This document shows positions 49,352 to 56,477 of a stretch of 64,000 nucleotides of DNA, piece after piece; positions within the stretch are counted from its first letter, which is position 1; each line of letters opens with the position of its first letter. The stretch is from DATMRS01 sp035566015 (GTDB lineage Bacteria > Pseudomonadota > Alphaproteobacteria > Sphingomonadales > Sphingomonadaceae). The stretch is taken from assembly GCA_035566015.1 (NCBI GenBank), contig DATMRS010000023.1:124001-188000 (forward strand), given 5' to 3'. The notes under the pieces were generated by a model, which saw nothing but the letters and a program-made list of their open reading frames with translations, ran no database searches and was not told where the DNA came from. Both the position numbers and the translations under genes were made by a program.

Positions 49352-51916
49352 ATGAAGTTGTTCGCCGACAGGAAAAGTGCTTTGGCAGCCGTGTCGATAA
49401 TCGCGCTGGTCGGCGCCGCAAGCCCGGCATGGGCGCAGGAACAGGGCGCTTCCGCCGCACGGGATGCTTCTTCCTACGACATGGGCGGCATCGAGGATAT
49501 CGTCGTCACGGCGACACGCCAGCCAACCAATGTGCAGGATACACCGCTCGCCATCACTGCGGTGACATCGGACACGCTGGCAGCACGCGGCATTCAGTCC
49601 GCCGCCGAAATATCCCAGATCGTGCCGAACGCGACCTTTGCCAGGGCGCAGGGCGCCTTCGGCCCCGGCATCACCACGTACATACGGGGGATCGGCTCGC
49701 GCGATACCAGCCTCGCAGGCGAGTCGGCGGTCTCCTTCTATATCGACGATGTCTATTATCCGCTGCTGCTCGGCGCCAATTTCGATCTGCTGGACCTTGA
49801 TCATGTTGAGGTGCTGCGCGGACCGCAGGGTACATTGTTCGGCCGGAACGCCTTGGCCGGTGCCGTCAACCTGGTCAGTAAACAACCCAGCCTGCACAAT
49901 GCGTCAGCCTATATCGAGACCACGGTCGGCGCCTATGACCGCCGCGATTTCCGCGCGGGCTTCGATGTGCCGCTGATCGAGGACAGGCTGGGCCTCTCCG
50001 TGTCAATGCTCTCGAAGCGGCGCGACGGCTATGTCGATCGGCTCGATTTTCGCTGCCAGATGGAGGTGAACGGTACGCCCGAGCTTGCCGGCAGCATACC
50101 CTATAGCGACCAGATCCTCGCGCGCTTTCCGAACAACCAGCCTACCGATTGCAAGGTCGGCACTCTCGGCGGCGAGAATGTGCGCGCACTGCGGGGATCG
50201 CTGCTCTTCAAACCAACCGATGGCATAAGGCTCACGATTTCCGGCGATTATATCGAGGACAAATCGGACAATGTCGCCGATACGCTGATCACGGTGAATG
50301 CCACGCGCGCGGCAACGCGGGCGTCCTGGAGCGGTCAACCCGCAGCGCTCGGTGTCGCCTATGATGACCGTTTCCTTACCGGAAACCGCTTTTCTACCTA
50401 TGCGAGCTATTGCGATCCGATTGGCGCCGGCACCATCATTACCGGCAGCACCTTCTATAACGGAAACCCCTCGCATGGCGGGGTCTGCTACAGTCCTAAT
50501 ATCGACGTCGTGAACTGGGGCGTTTCGGGTAAGCTCGCGGTCGATCTGGGATCCGATATCACATTCACCGGCATCGTCGGCTATCGCGATTTCAAAGACA
50601 CCCACGCTTTCGACACTGATGGCTCGCCTTTGGTGCAGGAGCATACGCTCGCGACGATCACCGACAGCTTCTACAATGCCGAGGCCCGATTATCGGGCCG
50701 CCATGGCTGGATCGACTGGGTCGCCGGGGCGTTTCTTTTCCATGCCGACGGCCGCAATCGCGCCGTCACTTACTCGCCATGGAACGGTTTCCTCAAATAT
50801 CAGAACACAACCTACAAGCCTACCAGCAAGGCGGTTTTCGCGAATGCCACCATCCGCCCGCTGGACCGGCTAGAGATCGTCCTAGGTGGCCGCTATTCGC
50901 ATGATAAGAAGGTCGTCAATTATTCGAACCTCGACGACCGTGATCCCACTAATCCGAGTTTTGCTCAGAATCTCACCTTCAGCGTAACTCCCAAGGAGAG
51001 CCGCTTCGACTGGAAGGCAGGCCTCAACTACCATCTTACCGATCAAACGATGGTCTATGTCTCAGCCGCAACCGGTGCGCAGGCGCCCGGCTTCAACGGG
51101 CGCCCCCTGCAGCCGACGCAGACGGTGCAATATCCCGGCGATCGCACGCGCGCCTATGAGCTCGGCGTCAAGACTACCCTGTTCGACCGGCGCCTACGGC
51201 TGAATGCCGACGTCTTCTATACCGATTACTATACGCGTATCACCTCGGTCGGCGGCCAGGAGGCGCAACTGGGTGCCGACGGCGTGCCGGTTGCAGGCAC
51301 GCAGGTGGTGATTCCCGATGCGGCGAACGGGCAAGGCGTTACGACCTGCCGTGCACAGACCCCGGCCGAGGCGGCCGCCGGCGTGGGCGTCCAGTGCATC
51401 GGTCGTACTTTCTTCGTCAATACGCCGGGCAAGGCCAAAGGGTTTGAACTTGAACTCGAGGCACTGCCCATCGACGGGCTGATGGTCAACGGATCGATTG
51501 GCTATACGCGATTCACCTCAGCGGACCTGAAGGTGCCGGGCCGGCTTACCCATCGCCTGACCGCCGTCGGCATCGGCATCCCGGAATGGACCGCCAGCGC
51601 AGGTATCCAGTATGAAGTCGCCGCCCCGGCGCTGGATGGTTCGATCACACCGCGCCTCGACTGGTTTTACACAGGCAGCATTCCGTTCGATGCGGTCGAT
51701 CCGGCCTTCTTCCAGAGTGCCTATTCAGTGTTCAATGCTCGCCTCACCTATCGTAATGACAAATATGATCTCAGCATATCGCTGGGCGCGACCAACCTAT
51801 TCGATAAATTCTATTACAGGAATTTTTTCATCTACAACAATATCGGCTTCGCCAGCACGGAAGGCCAGCCGAGCGCGCCGCGCGAATGGTATCTCAAGAT
51901 ATCCAAAAAATTCTGA
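49352..51916 (+). CDS. TonB-dependent outer-membrane receptor 5
   Basis: This 854-residue receptor has a signal peptide (ends SPAWAQE, about residue 30). DIVVTATRQPTNVQDTPLAIT, in outline, forms the TonB box and plug start, followed by VEVLRGPQGTLFGRNALAGAVNL and a barrel ending LKISKKF. Its early-barrel Cys pair (FRCQME ... TDCKVG) and following GGENVRALRG match receptor 4, of which it is a close paralogue. GGAGGAGGGGTT precedes the ATG. The 236-bp region before it is shared with the divergent enolase-superfamily gene and should hold both promoters. Confidence 0.95.
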   Translation: MKLFADRKSALAAVSIIALVGAASPAWAQEQGASAARDASSYDMGGIEDIVVTATRQPTNVQDTPLAITAVTSDTLAARGIQSAAEISQIVPNATFARAQGAFGPGITTYIRGIGSRDTSLAGESAVSFYIDDVYYPLLLGANFDLLDLDHVEVLRGPQGTLFGRNALAGAVNLVSKQPSLHNASAYIETTVGAYDRRDFRAGFDVPLIEDRLGLSVSMLSKRRDGYVDRLDFRCQMEVNGTPELAGSIPYSDQILARFPNNQPTDCKVGTLGGENVRALRGSLLFKPTDGIRLTISGDYIEDKSDNVADTLITVNATRAATRASWSGQPAALGVAYDDRFLTGNRFSTYASYCDPIGAGTIITGSTFYNGNPSHGGVCYSPNIDVVNWGVSGKLAVDLGSDITFTGIVGYRDFKDTHAFDTDGSPLVQEHTLATITDSFYNAEARLSGRHGWIDWVAGAFLFHADGRNRAVTYSPWNGFLKYQNTTYKPTSKAVFANATIRPLDRLEIVLGGRYSHDKKVVNYSNLDDRDPTNPSFAQNLTFSVTPKESRFDWKAGLNYHLTDQTMVYVSAATGAQAPGFNGRPLQPTQTVQYPGDRTRAYELGVKTTLFDRRLRLNADVFYTDYYTRITSVGGQEAQLGADGVPVAGTQVVIPDAANGQGVTTCRAQTPAEAAAGVGVQCIGRTFFVNTPGKAKGFELELEALPIDGLMVNGSIGYTRFTSADLKVPGRLTHRLTAVGIGIPEWTASAGIQYEVAAPALDGSITPRLDWFYTGSIPFDAVDPAFFQSAYSVFNARLTYRNDKYDLSISLGATNLFDKFYYRNFFIYNNIGFASTEGQPSAPREWYLKISKKF

Positions 51917-51949
51917 TTTCCCGGCGTCGGCTCCGGCGGAGCTGACGGA

Positions 51950-52921
51950 TCAGGCACAGGTCAGTTCGCGCTTCTTACCCGTCGCTGCGGACTGACTTGC
52001 CTGCTGCTTTCGGCGATACTCGCTTGGCGAGACAGAAAAACGCTGGCGAAACGTGCGGGTGAAGTGCGGCGCGCTGTTGAAACCCCAACTGAACGCAATG
52101 TCTGTGATCGATCGCCCGCGCCACTGCTCGTCGGCCAGTTGGCGCGCACATTCCTCCAGCCGCCGTCGCAATATGTAGGCCGAAGGGGATTCATCGCTGA
52201 TGGCGAAGATCATCCGCAGATAGCGGTCAGAGAGTTTCAGGCGCTCCGCCACGGTGGATGGACTGAGCGTCGGATCGCGCAGATTCTCTTCAATGAAAAG
52301 CCGGACCTTCCAGAAGCGTCCGGCCATCAACGAGGAGCCTGACGACAGTTGATCGAGCGCTTCGGCATAAGAGGTCGCGAGCACGTCCAGCAGATGGCGC
52401 GCGGCGCGTTCCTGAAAATGGAGGCTGAGGTCCCCTTCCATCTTCCGCACCAGATCCACTGCCATCGCCAGCGCGGTGGAGGTAAGCCCCACATCGCCCG
52501 CGATGCGCTGGCCGTAAAGATAATCGGGTGTCGCAAACAGCTCCCGGATCATTCGGGTGCTTACCCGGATCATGATAACCTGCGTGGGCCTGTCGAAATG
52601 CAGCGAATAGACGGCGCTATGATCGTAAAGTGTCATGTCGCCCGGCATCAGTTCGATCACATGGCCATAATGCGCCAATGTCGCCCGGCCCGACAGCAGC
52701 AGCATGAAGGTCGACATATGGGTATTACCCAGCGGCAGGCCGCTTTGCGGCCGCGAGATAGTAACTGATCCGCAGCGCATCTGGATGAGCAACAGCGGCC
52801 CCAATTCCTTGGCGCGGAGCAACGAATTGTTGACTCGACTATGGACCGCGACCTGCACCAACCCGCCTTTCCAGCGAATTGCCTGGCCAGACTCCCCCTC
52901 AATCAAGGAAGCACGATCCAC
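51950..52921 (-). CDS. AraC family transcriptional regulator
   Basis: This 323-residue regulator has an AraC-binding-like N-terminal half (about 30-200, with LMPGDMTLYDHSAVYSLHF) and a C-terminal double helix-turn-helix. The first HTH is STVAERLKLSDRYLRMIF. The second is TDIAFSWGFNSAPHFTRTF and ends FSVSPSEYRRK. The start is a GTG at 52921, preceded by GGAGGGATCTA. A sigma70-type promoter with -35 TTGACT lies upstream (52954-52981). It converges on receptor 5 and probably activates that receptor gene or the enolase module. Confidence 0.92.
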   Translation of the reverse strand: MDRASLIEGESGQAIRWKGGLVQVAVHSRVNNSLLRAKELGPLLLIQMRCGSVTISRPQSGLPLGNTHMSTFMLLLSGRATLAHYGHVIELMPGDMTLYDHSAVYSLHFDRPTQVIMIRVSTRMIRELFATPDYLYGQRIAGDVGLTSTALAMAVDLVRKMEGDLSLHFQERAARHLLDVLATSYAEALDQLSSGSSLMAGRFWKVRLFIEENLRDPTLSPSTVAERLKLSDRYLRMIFAISDESPSAYILRRRLEECARQLADEQWRGRSITDIAFSWGFNSAPHFTRTFRQRFSVSPSEYRRKQQASQSAATGKKRELTCA

Positions 52922-52953
52922 TAGATCCCTCCGCCGCTTATCCTATTTCCTAT

Positions 52954-52981
52954 ATGATATTGAAGGGCGAATGTGAGTCAA
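52954..52981 (-). promoter_or_regulatory. Sigma70-type promoter for the AraC gene
   Basis: On the minus strand, TTGACT (52976-52981) and TATCAT (52954-52959) are 16 bases apart in an AT-richer stretch. The -10 lies about 32 bases upstream of the GTG start. Spacing and sequence are close to consensus. Confidence 0.55.
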
Positions 52982-53015
52982 GCCTGATCGAAGGATACCA
53001 CACGGATGATGGTGA

Positions 53016-53750
53016 TCAGTGCTGCGGGTCGCTCGTCAGTCGGGCGTACGAACGCTCAATATGGTGGCGCATCGCTATCTCCGCAGCATCACCATCACGC
53101 TTGACCAAAGCATCGAGCAACGCGACATGTTCCAGATTAGCCTCCGAGGCTACCTTGTTGTTCGATCGCAGGCGAAAGATGTGCAGGTGCGAGTGCAATC
53201 GCGCGAGCGACTCCTGAATGATCGTATTGCCGCTGCCCGCCGCGATCATGTCGTGAAGCTCGGCATCGCAGTCAGCGAACTGGTCGTATGAAATGGTGAT
53301 CTTGCCTGGGTCCATCGTATCGATCGCGCTGGCGATCCGGGCTAGCTGTGCATCGGTCATCCGATGTGCCGCCAGCCGTGCTGCATAAGGCTCAAGCAGC
53401 AGGCGTACCTCGTACAGGTCGTCGATCTGCTTGCGGGTAAGCTGCGGCGCGCTCCAATAGCCAACATAATGGCGACGCGCGACCAGGCCTATCGCTTCCA
53501 GCATACTCAGCGCTTCACGAATAGGCGTCTGAGACACGCCCAACTCCCGTGCGAGTTGGTCGATCGAGATACGGGAATCGGGCGGTATACGCAACGACAT
53601 GATATCGGCGCGAATGATATCAAACACTTCCTCGACGAAGCCCGGCGAACGCTGAAGCCGCCGATGAGACGGGAACGCCCGGCCGATGCGAGCGTCTTCA
53701 GTATCCGAGGAGGTTTTCGTGGTGGGCGCTGATTTGGGAGCCCGCGTCAT
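53016..53750 (-). CDS. GntR family regulator, FadR/FCD type
   Basis: This 244-residue regulator has an N-terminal winged helix at about 37-105, containing ISIDQLARELGVSQTPIREALSMLE and GLVARRHYVGYW. The C-terminal FCD ligand domain follows, with probable metal ligands in DAELHDMI, the HSHLH segment and IAMRHHIERS. Such proteins respond to small organic acids and repress sugar-acid or aromatic operons. The first 25 residues are Thr/Ser/Lys-rich and probably disordered. It lies next to the AraC gene and the receptor 5/enolase module, its most likely target. Confidence 0.93.
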   Translation of the reverse strand: MTRAPKSAPTTKTSSDTEDARIGRAFPSHRRLQRSPGFVEEVFDIIRADIMSLRIPPDSRISIDQLARELGVSQTPIREALSMLEAIGLVARRHYVGYWSAPQLTRKQIDDLYEVRLLLEPYAARLAAHRMTDAQLARIASAIDTMDPGKITISYDQFADCDAELHDMIAAGSGNTIIQESLARLHSHLHIFRLRSNNKVASEANLEHVALLDALVKRDGDAAEIAMRHHIERSYARLTSDPQH

Positions 53751-53910
53751 ACTCGGCCTGATCTCTTCCCCTGAAGGCGGTTATCATGATCATAGACGAC
53801 GATCCGCGATTGTCATCTTCCGGCGCGCGGACGCAAAACGAAGTGCCGGCTGAGGCAAGTGCGAATGCCTGCGGGCAGTTCCTCGACAAGCATCAGGCCC
53901 CGTAACGACG

Positions 53911-53936
53911 GGAACGGCTTGGCGTCGCTCCGGGTT
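53911..53936 (+). promoter_or_regulatory. EcfG-type general-stress promoter for the membrane protein gene
   Basis: GGAAC at 53911-53915 and GGTT at 53933-53936 are separated by 17 bases. This matches the alphaproteobacterial EcfG consensus (GGAAC-N16/17-cGTT) except for one base. It ends 27 bases before the ATG at 53964. Confidence 0.6.
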
Positions 53937-53963
53937 GATAGCGCCAGCTATAGGAGAGCGACA

Positions 53964-54536
53964 ATGACACAGTCGACCCGCTCAAACGATGTGCCATCGA
54001 CTCGGGAGGCGCTTGAACGCGACGCCGCAATTGAACGCGACGCCGCAATTTACGGCGCTCCGCCTCGCGGCGACGTGACCGACAGGGCCCGGTCGAATCC
54101 GCCACGCGCAGAAATTCGCGATCCGGGCACGACTTTTACAAAGATCGGCCTGGGCCTGGGCGTCTTTTCGATCGCACTAGGCATCACCGAGCTTGTGGCA
54201 TCGCGCCAAATAACGCGCGCGTTGAAAGCCGACGGCCATGAAGGCGTCGTCAGGGCATTCGGCTGGCGCGAGATCGCAGCGGGCGTCGGCCTGCTGCAGA
54301 GCCCGGCGCATGGAATCCGCGTCTGGAACCGCGTAACCGGTGATGGCCTGGACCTCGGCGCTCTCGCCCTCGCCGCACGTCATTCACCGCGTAACAAGGC
54401 GGTGTGGGGCGCGACCGCGTTCGTCGCCGGTGCGACGCTTCTCGATACCCTAGTGGCCCTCGGACTCGATCGGACAACCGGCAAGACGGCGCCGATCCAT
54501 GCGGGCAAAAGCAGAGCTGTCCACGCCGCAGCCTGA
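53964..54536 (+). CDS. Small membrane protein (DUF4267-like)
   Basis: This 190-residue protein has three or four membrane segments. After a polar 55-residue N-terminal part it shows KIGLGLGVFSIALGITELVAS, VRAFGWREIAAGVGLLQS and GDGLDLGALALA. That pattern is found in DUF4267-like proteins and in the membrane part of cyclase/dehydrase (SRPBCC) proteins. It lacks the SRPBCC domain itself. The polar lead contains a tandem ERDAAI repeat encoded by an 18-bp direct repeat. AGGAGAG precedes the ATG. An EcfG-type promoter suggests induction by general stress. Confidence 0.85.
   Translation: MTQSTRSNDVPSTREALERDAAIERDAAIYGAPPRGDVTDRARSNPPRAEIRDPGTTFTKIGLGLGVFSIALGITELVASRQITRALKADGHEGVVRAFGWREIAAGVGLLQSPAHGIRVWNRVTGDGLDLGALALAARHSPRNKAVWGATAFVAGATLLDTLVALGLDRTTGKTAPIHAGKSRAVHAAA
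54013..54048 (+). repeat. 18-bp tandem direct repeat inside the membrane protein gene
   Basis: Two perfect copies of an 18-base unit (54013-54030 and 54031-54048) encode a duplicated ERDAAI segment in frame. This is a typical slippage-type repeat in a disordered region. Confidence 0.85.
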
Positions 54537-54564
54537 ACAAGGCGCATCGGGCGTTTTGGAGAGT

Positions 54565-54672
54565 CTAACCCATCTGCCGGCATGAAAGGTTCTCGACCCT
54601 CACTTCGCTGACGCCGAGCTCATAGGCGATCTGCCTATTGGACCGGCCATGCGTCACTTCGCGCTCGCGCAC
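54565..54672 (-). pseudogene. Remnant of a LuxR/FixJ-type helix-turn-helix
   Basis: A minus-strand frame that partly overlaps the end of the CtaG-like gene reads VREREVTHGRSNRQIAYELG, then VSEVRV, and stops shortly after. This is the core of a LuxR-type helix-turn-helix (REREV ... GxSNRQIAYELGVSE), with a few residues missing before THGRSN and a degenerate end. The rest of the regulator is absent. It is probably debris from a response regulator gene that was truncated by the rearrangement that placed the oxidase operon here. Confidence 0.5.
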
Positions 54673-55546
54673 CCCCCGCGAACCAGCGCATCAGCATCAT
54701 CAGCGCGACGCCGGCATGGATCATCCCGCCGGGTATCCACATGATAAGACCGGCGAGTTGCTGATCTTGTTCGGGGCTGAGGCCGTAAGGCGTCATCCCC
54801 ATCGCGGCATAATCGGCGTACCAGGGGCTTGCCGAGAAGGTCATCAGCGCGCCGAGCGCGCCGCCGATGAGCGAAGTGACGAACAGGCAGAGCGCCGACA
54901 GACCGATACCGCGCGCGCCGCCAGGTCCGAACGCCATCGCCCACCAGAAGAGCAAGGCGCTGATCAGAAAGCAGAGATGCTGGACGATGTGCCAGCCCTC
55001 GTCCCGCAACGCCGCACTGAACAGCGGCGGCGCGTGCCATGCCCAGATGACGATACCCTGCAGCACGGTCGCCGGCACGGGTGCGATCATCCATCGCCAC
55101 AAGGGCACGATCGCCCTCACTCGCCCCAGCCCGCCTGCCGCCACGCGCGCGCGCAACGGCAGCGCCCAGATCATCACGCCCAATGGTCTCGACAGCGCCA
55201 GCAGTGGCGCGGCGACCATCATGATTAGTTCATGCTCGATCATGTGCATTGTGAAGGACCGGCCGCCCGCTTCGTGCAGCGGTGAAGCAATTGCGCCCGC
55301 CAGCATAAACCAGCCGAGCAGGAAGAGCATCGCGTTTCGCCGCACAACCGGCCGCGAACTCCCCGCCCGGTTCCAGAGCCGCGCCAGCCCGATCAGATAA
55401 GCGACAAGCGCGAGAAAGAGCGGAACGATCGCCCACGGCTCGAATGACCAGCCGGGTGGCTCGGGATGCGGATGGCCGGCATGCGCCCAGGCGGCAGCGG
55501 GGGCGAGCAGCAGAAGCGCGGGGAAGAAGCGGACAAGGCGCATCAT
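54635..55546 (-). CDS. ctaG: CtaG-type cytochrome c oxidase assembly protein
   Basis: This 303-residue integral membrane protein of the caa3-CtaG family has a signal-like N-terminus ending AAAWAHAGHPHPEPPGW, then about seven membrane segments. It includes MHMIEHELIMMVAAPLLALSRP with conserved His residues, IVIWAWHAPPLFSAAL, and the late GGMIHAGVALMMLMRWF. It is thought to deliver copper to the oxidase. The ATG at 55546 overlaps the stop of the upstream gene as ATGA. The last 12 residues (ARARSDAWPVQ) come from a region that in another frame encodes a LuxR HTH remnant, so the native C-terminus may be altered. Confidence 0.92.
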   Translation of the reverse strand: MMRLVRFFPALLLLAPAAAWAHAGHPHPEPPGWSFEPWAIVPLFLALVAYLIGLARLWNRAGSSRPVVRRNAMLFLLGWFMLAGAIASPLHEAGGRSFTMHMIEHELIMMVAAPLLALSRPLGVMIWALPLRARVAAGGLGRVRAIVPLWRWMIAPVPATVLQGIVIWAWHAPPLFSAALRDEGWHIVQHLCFLISALLFWWAMAFGPGGARGIGLSALCLFVTSLIGGALGALMTFSASPWYADYAAMGMTPYGLSPEQDQQLAGLIMWIPGGMIHAGVALMMLMRWFAGGARARSDAWPVQ

Positions 55547-55875
55547 GCGAAGCAGCGCGGAATCAGGAGCGCCGCGAGAATATGGAACAGGATTGCGACG
55601 ATCAGGCCACCGGCGACAATCAGTGAGAAGAGGCCGATCAACTGCCGGGTCCGTCCCGGCGCGGTACGCCACGCCCGATAGGACAGCCACCCTCCGGCTA
55701 GCGCGACGGCAAGGCCGACCAAGCTGATGAGGAGGAGCAGGACCGGCGAGGTCGACTGGCAATGGCCGGTGATCCGCGCCGATCCGATCTCTGTGCTCGC
55801 CGTCCAGCCGATGCCGCCGAGTAGGAGGCCGGACCAGGGCGCAAGCGGTGCGAAAAGGCGCGTGACGATGCTCAT
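55543..55875 (-). CDS. Small membrane protein of the caa3 oxidase operon
   Basis: This 110-residue protein has three predicted membrane helices: PLAPWSGLLLGGIGW, SPVLLLLISLVGLAVALAGGW and LIGLFSLIVAGGLIVAILFHI. I do not recognise a named family. Similar small proteins sit between subunit III and CtaG in alphaproteobacterial caa3 loci, where they may be assembly factors or accessory subunits. Both ends overlap neighbours by four bases (ATGA), so it is certainly translated with them. Confidence 0.82.
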   Translation of the reverse strand: MSIVTRLFAPLAPWSGLLLGGIGWTASTEIGSARITGHCQSTSPVLLLLISLVGLAVALAGGWLSYRAWRTAPGRTRQLIGLFSLIVAGGLIVAILFHILAALLIPRCFA

Positions 55876-56477
55876 GCGACCCGCGGCGCCCAATAGAGGA
55901 GCAAATAGATGGGCAGCCAAGTGAGCCAGACGAAGCGCCAATAGAGACAGTCCTCGCTGACATCAACGAAGCGCCGCCCTTTGCCATGCGGCGTGAACAT
56001 CAGCGCGGTAAGCACGGCCGAATCGACCCAGTCGGTTAATATATGGACGGTGTGGAGCAGCAGCAGCGCCCAGGCGATCGATCCATAGGCATTGTCGTTC
56101 CAGCGCACGTTGATCATCTGGAATTCGAAGCCGCGAATGACGAGCAGCAGCAATCCGATTAGATCGAGAATGATCAGCCAACGACGGACCTGCGCCAAAT
56201 CTTCCTTTTCGGCAGCCTTTTTCAGGATGATATTGGGTAACTCGCTGAGCAGGATGACGACGGTGAATAGCGTGCCGGCCAGAAGGTCCGGCAGGCGCGC
56301 GGGGGGCCAATTCTGCTCCTGGCTCATGAGGAACAGATAGGACGCGCCGGCCAGCGCGAAGGCGGTGCCTTCGATCAGCATATAGGCGATCACGCCCCAC
56401 CAGGTGAGGCTGCGCGCGCCGAAAGCGTGGGTCGGCAGCCCACTGAGATCGCCAGCGAAGGACGAAGGCTTGCTCAT
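55872..56477 (-). CDS. ctaE: Cytochrome c oxidase subunit III (heme-copper oxidase subunit III)
   Basis: This 201-residue subunit has five membrane helices, as in short-type subunit III. SLTWWGVIAYMLIEGTAFAL corresponds to the first helix with its conserved Glu. WNDNAYGSIAWALLLLHTVHILTDW and the terminal CLYWRFVWLTWLPIYLLLYW match the end of the family. The subunit stabilises the oxidase and may guide oxygen to the active site. It overlaps subunit I and the small membrane protein by four bases each. Confidence 0.92.
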   Translation of the reverse strand: MSKPSSFAGDLSGLPTHAFGARSLTWWGVIAYMLIEGTAFALAGASYLFLMSQEQNWPPARLPDLLAGTLFTVVILLSELPNIILKKAAEKEDLAQVRRWLIILDLIGLLLLVIRGFEFQMINVRWNDNAYGSIAWALLLLHTVHILTDWVDSAVLTALMFTPHGKGRRFVDVSEDCLYWRFVWLTWLPIYLLLYWAPRVA

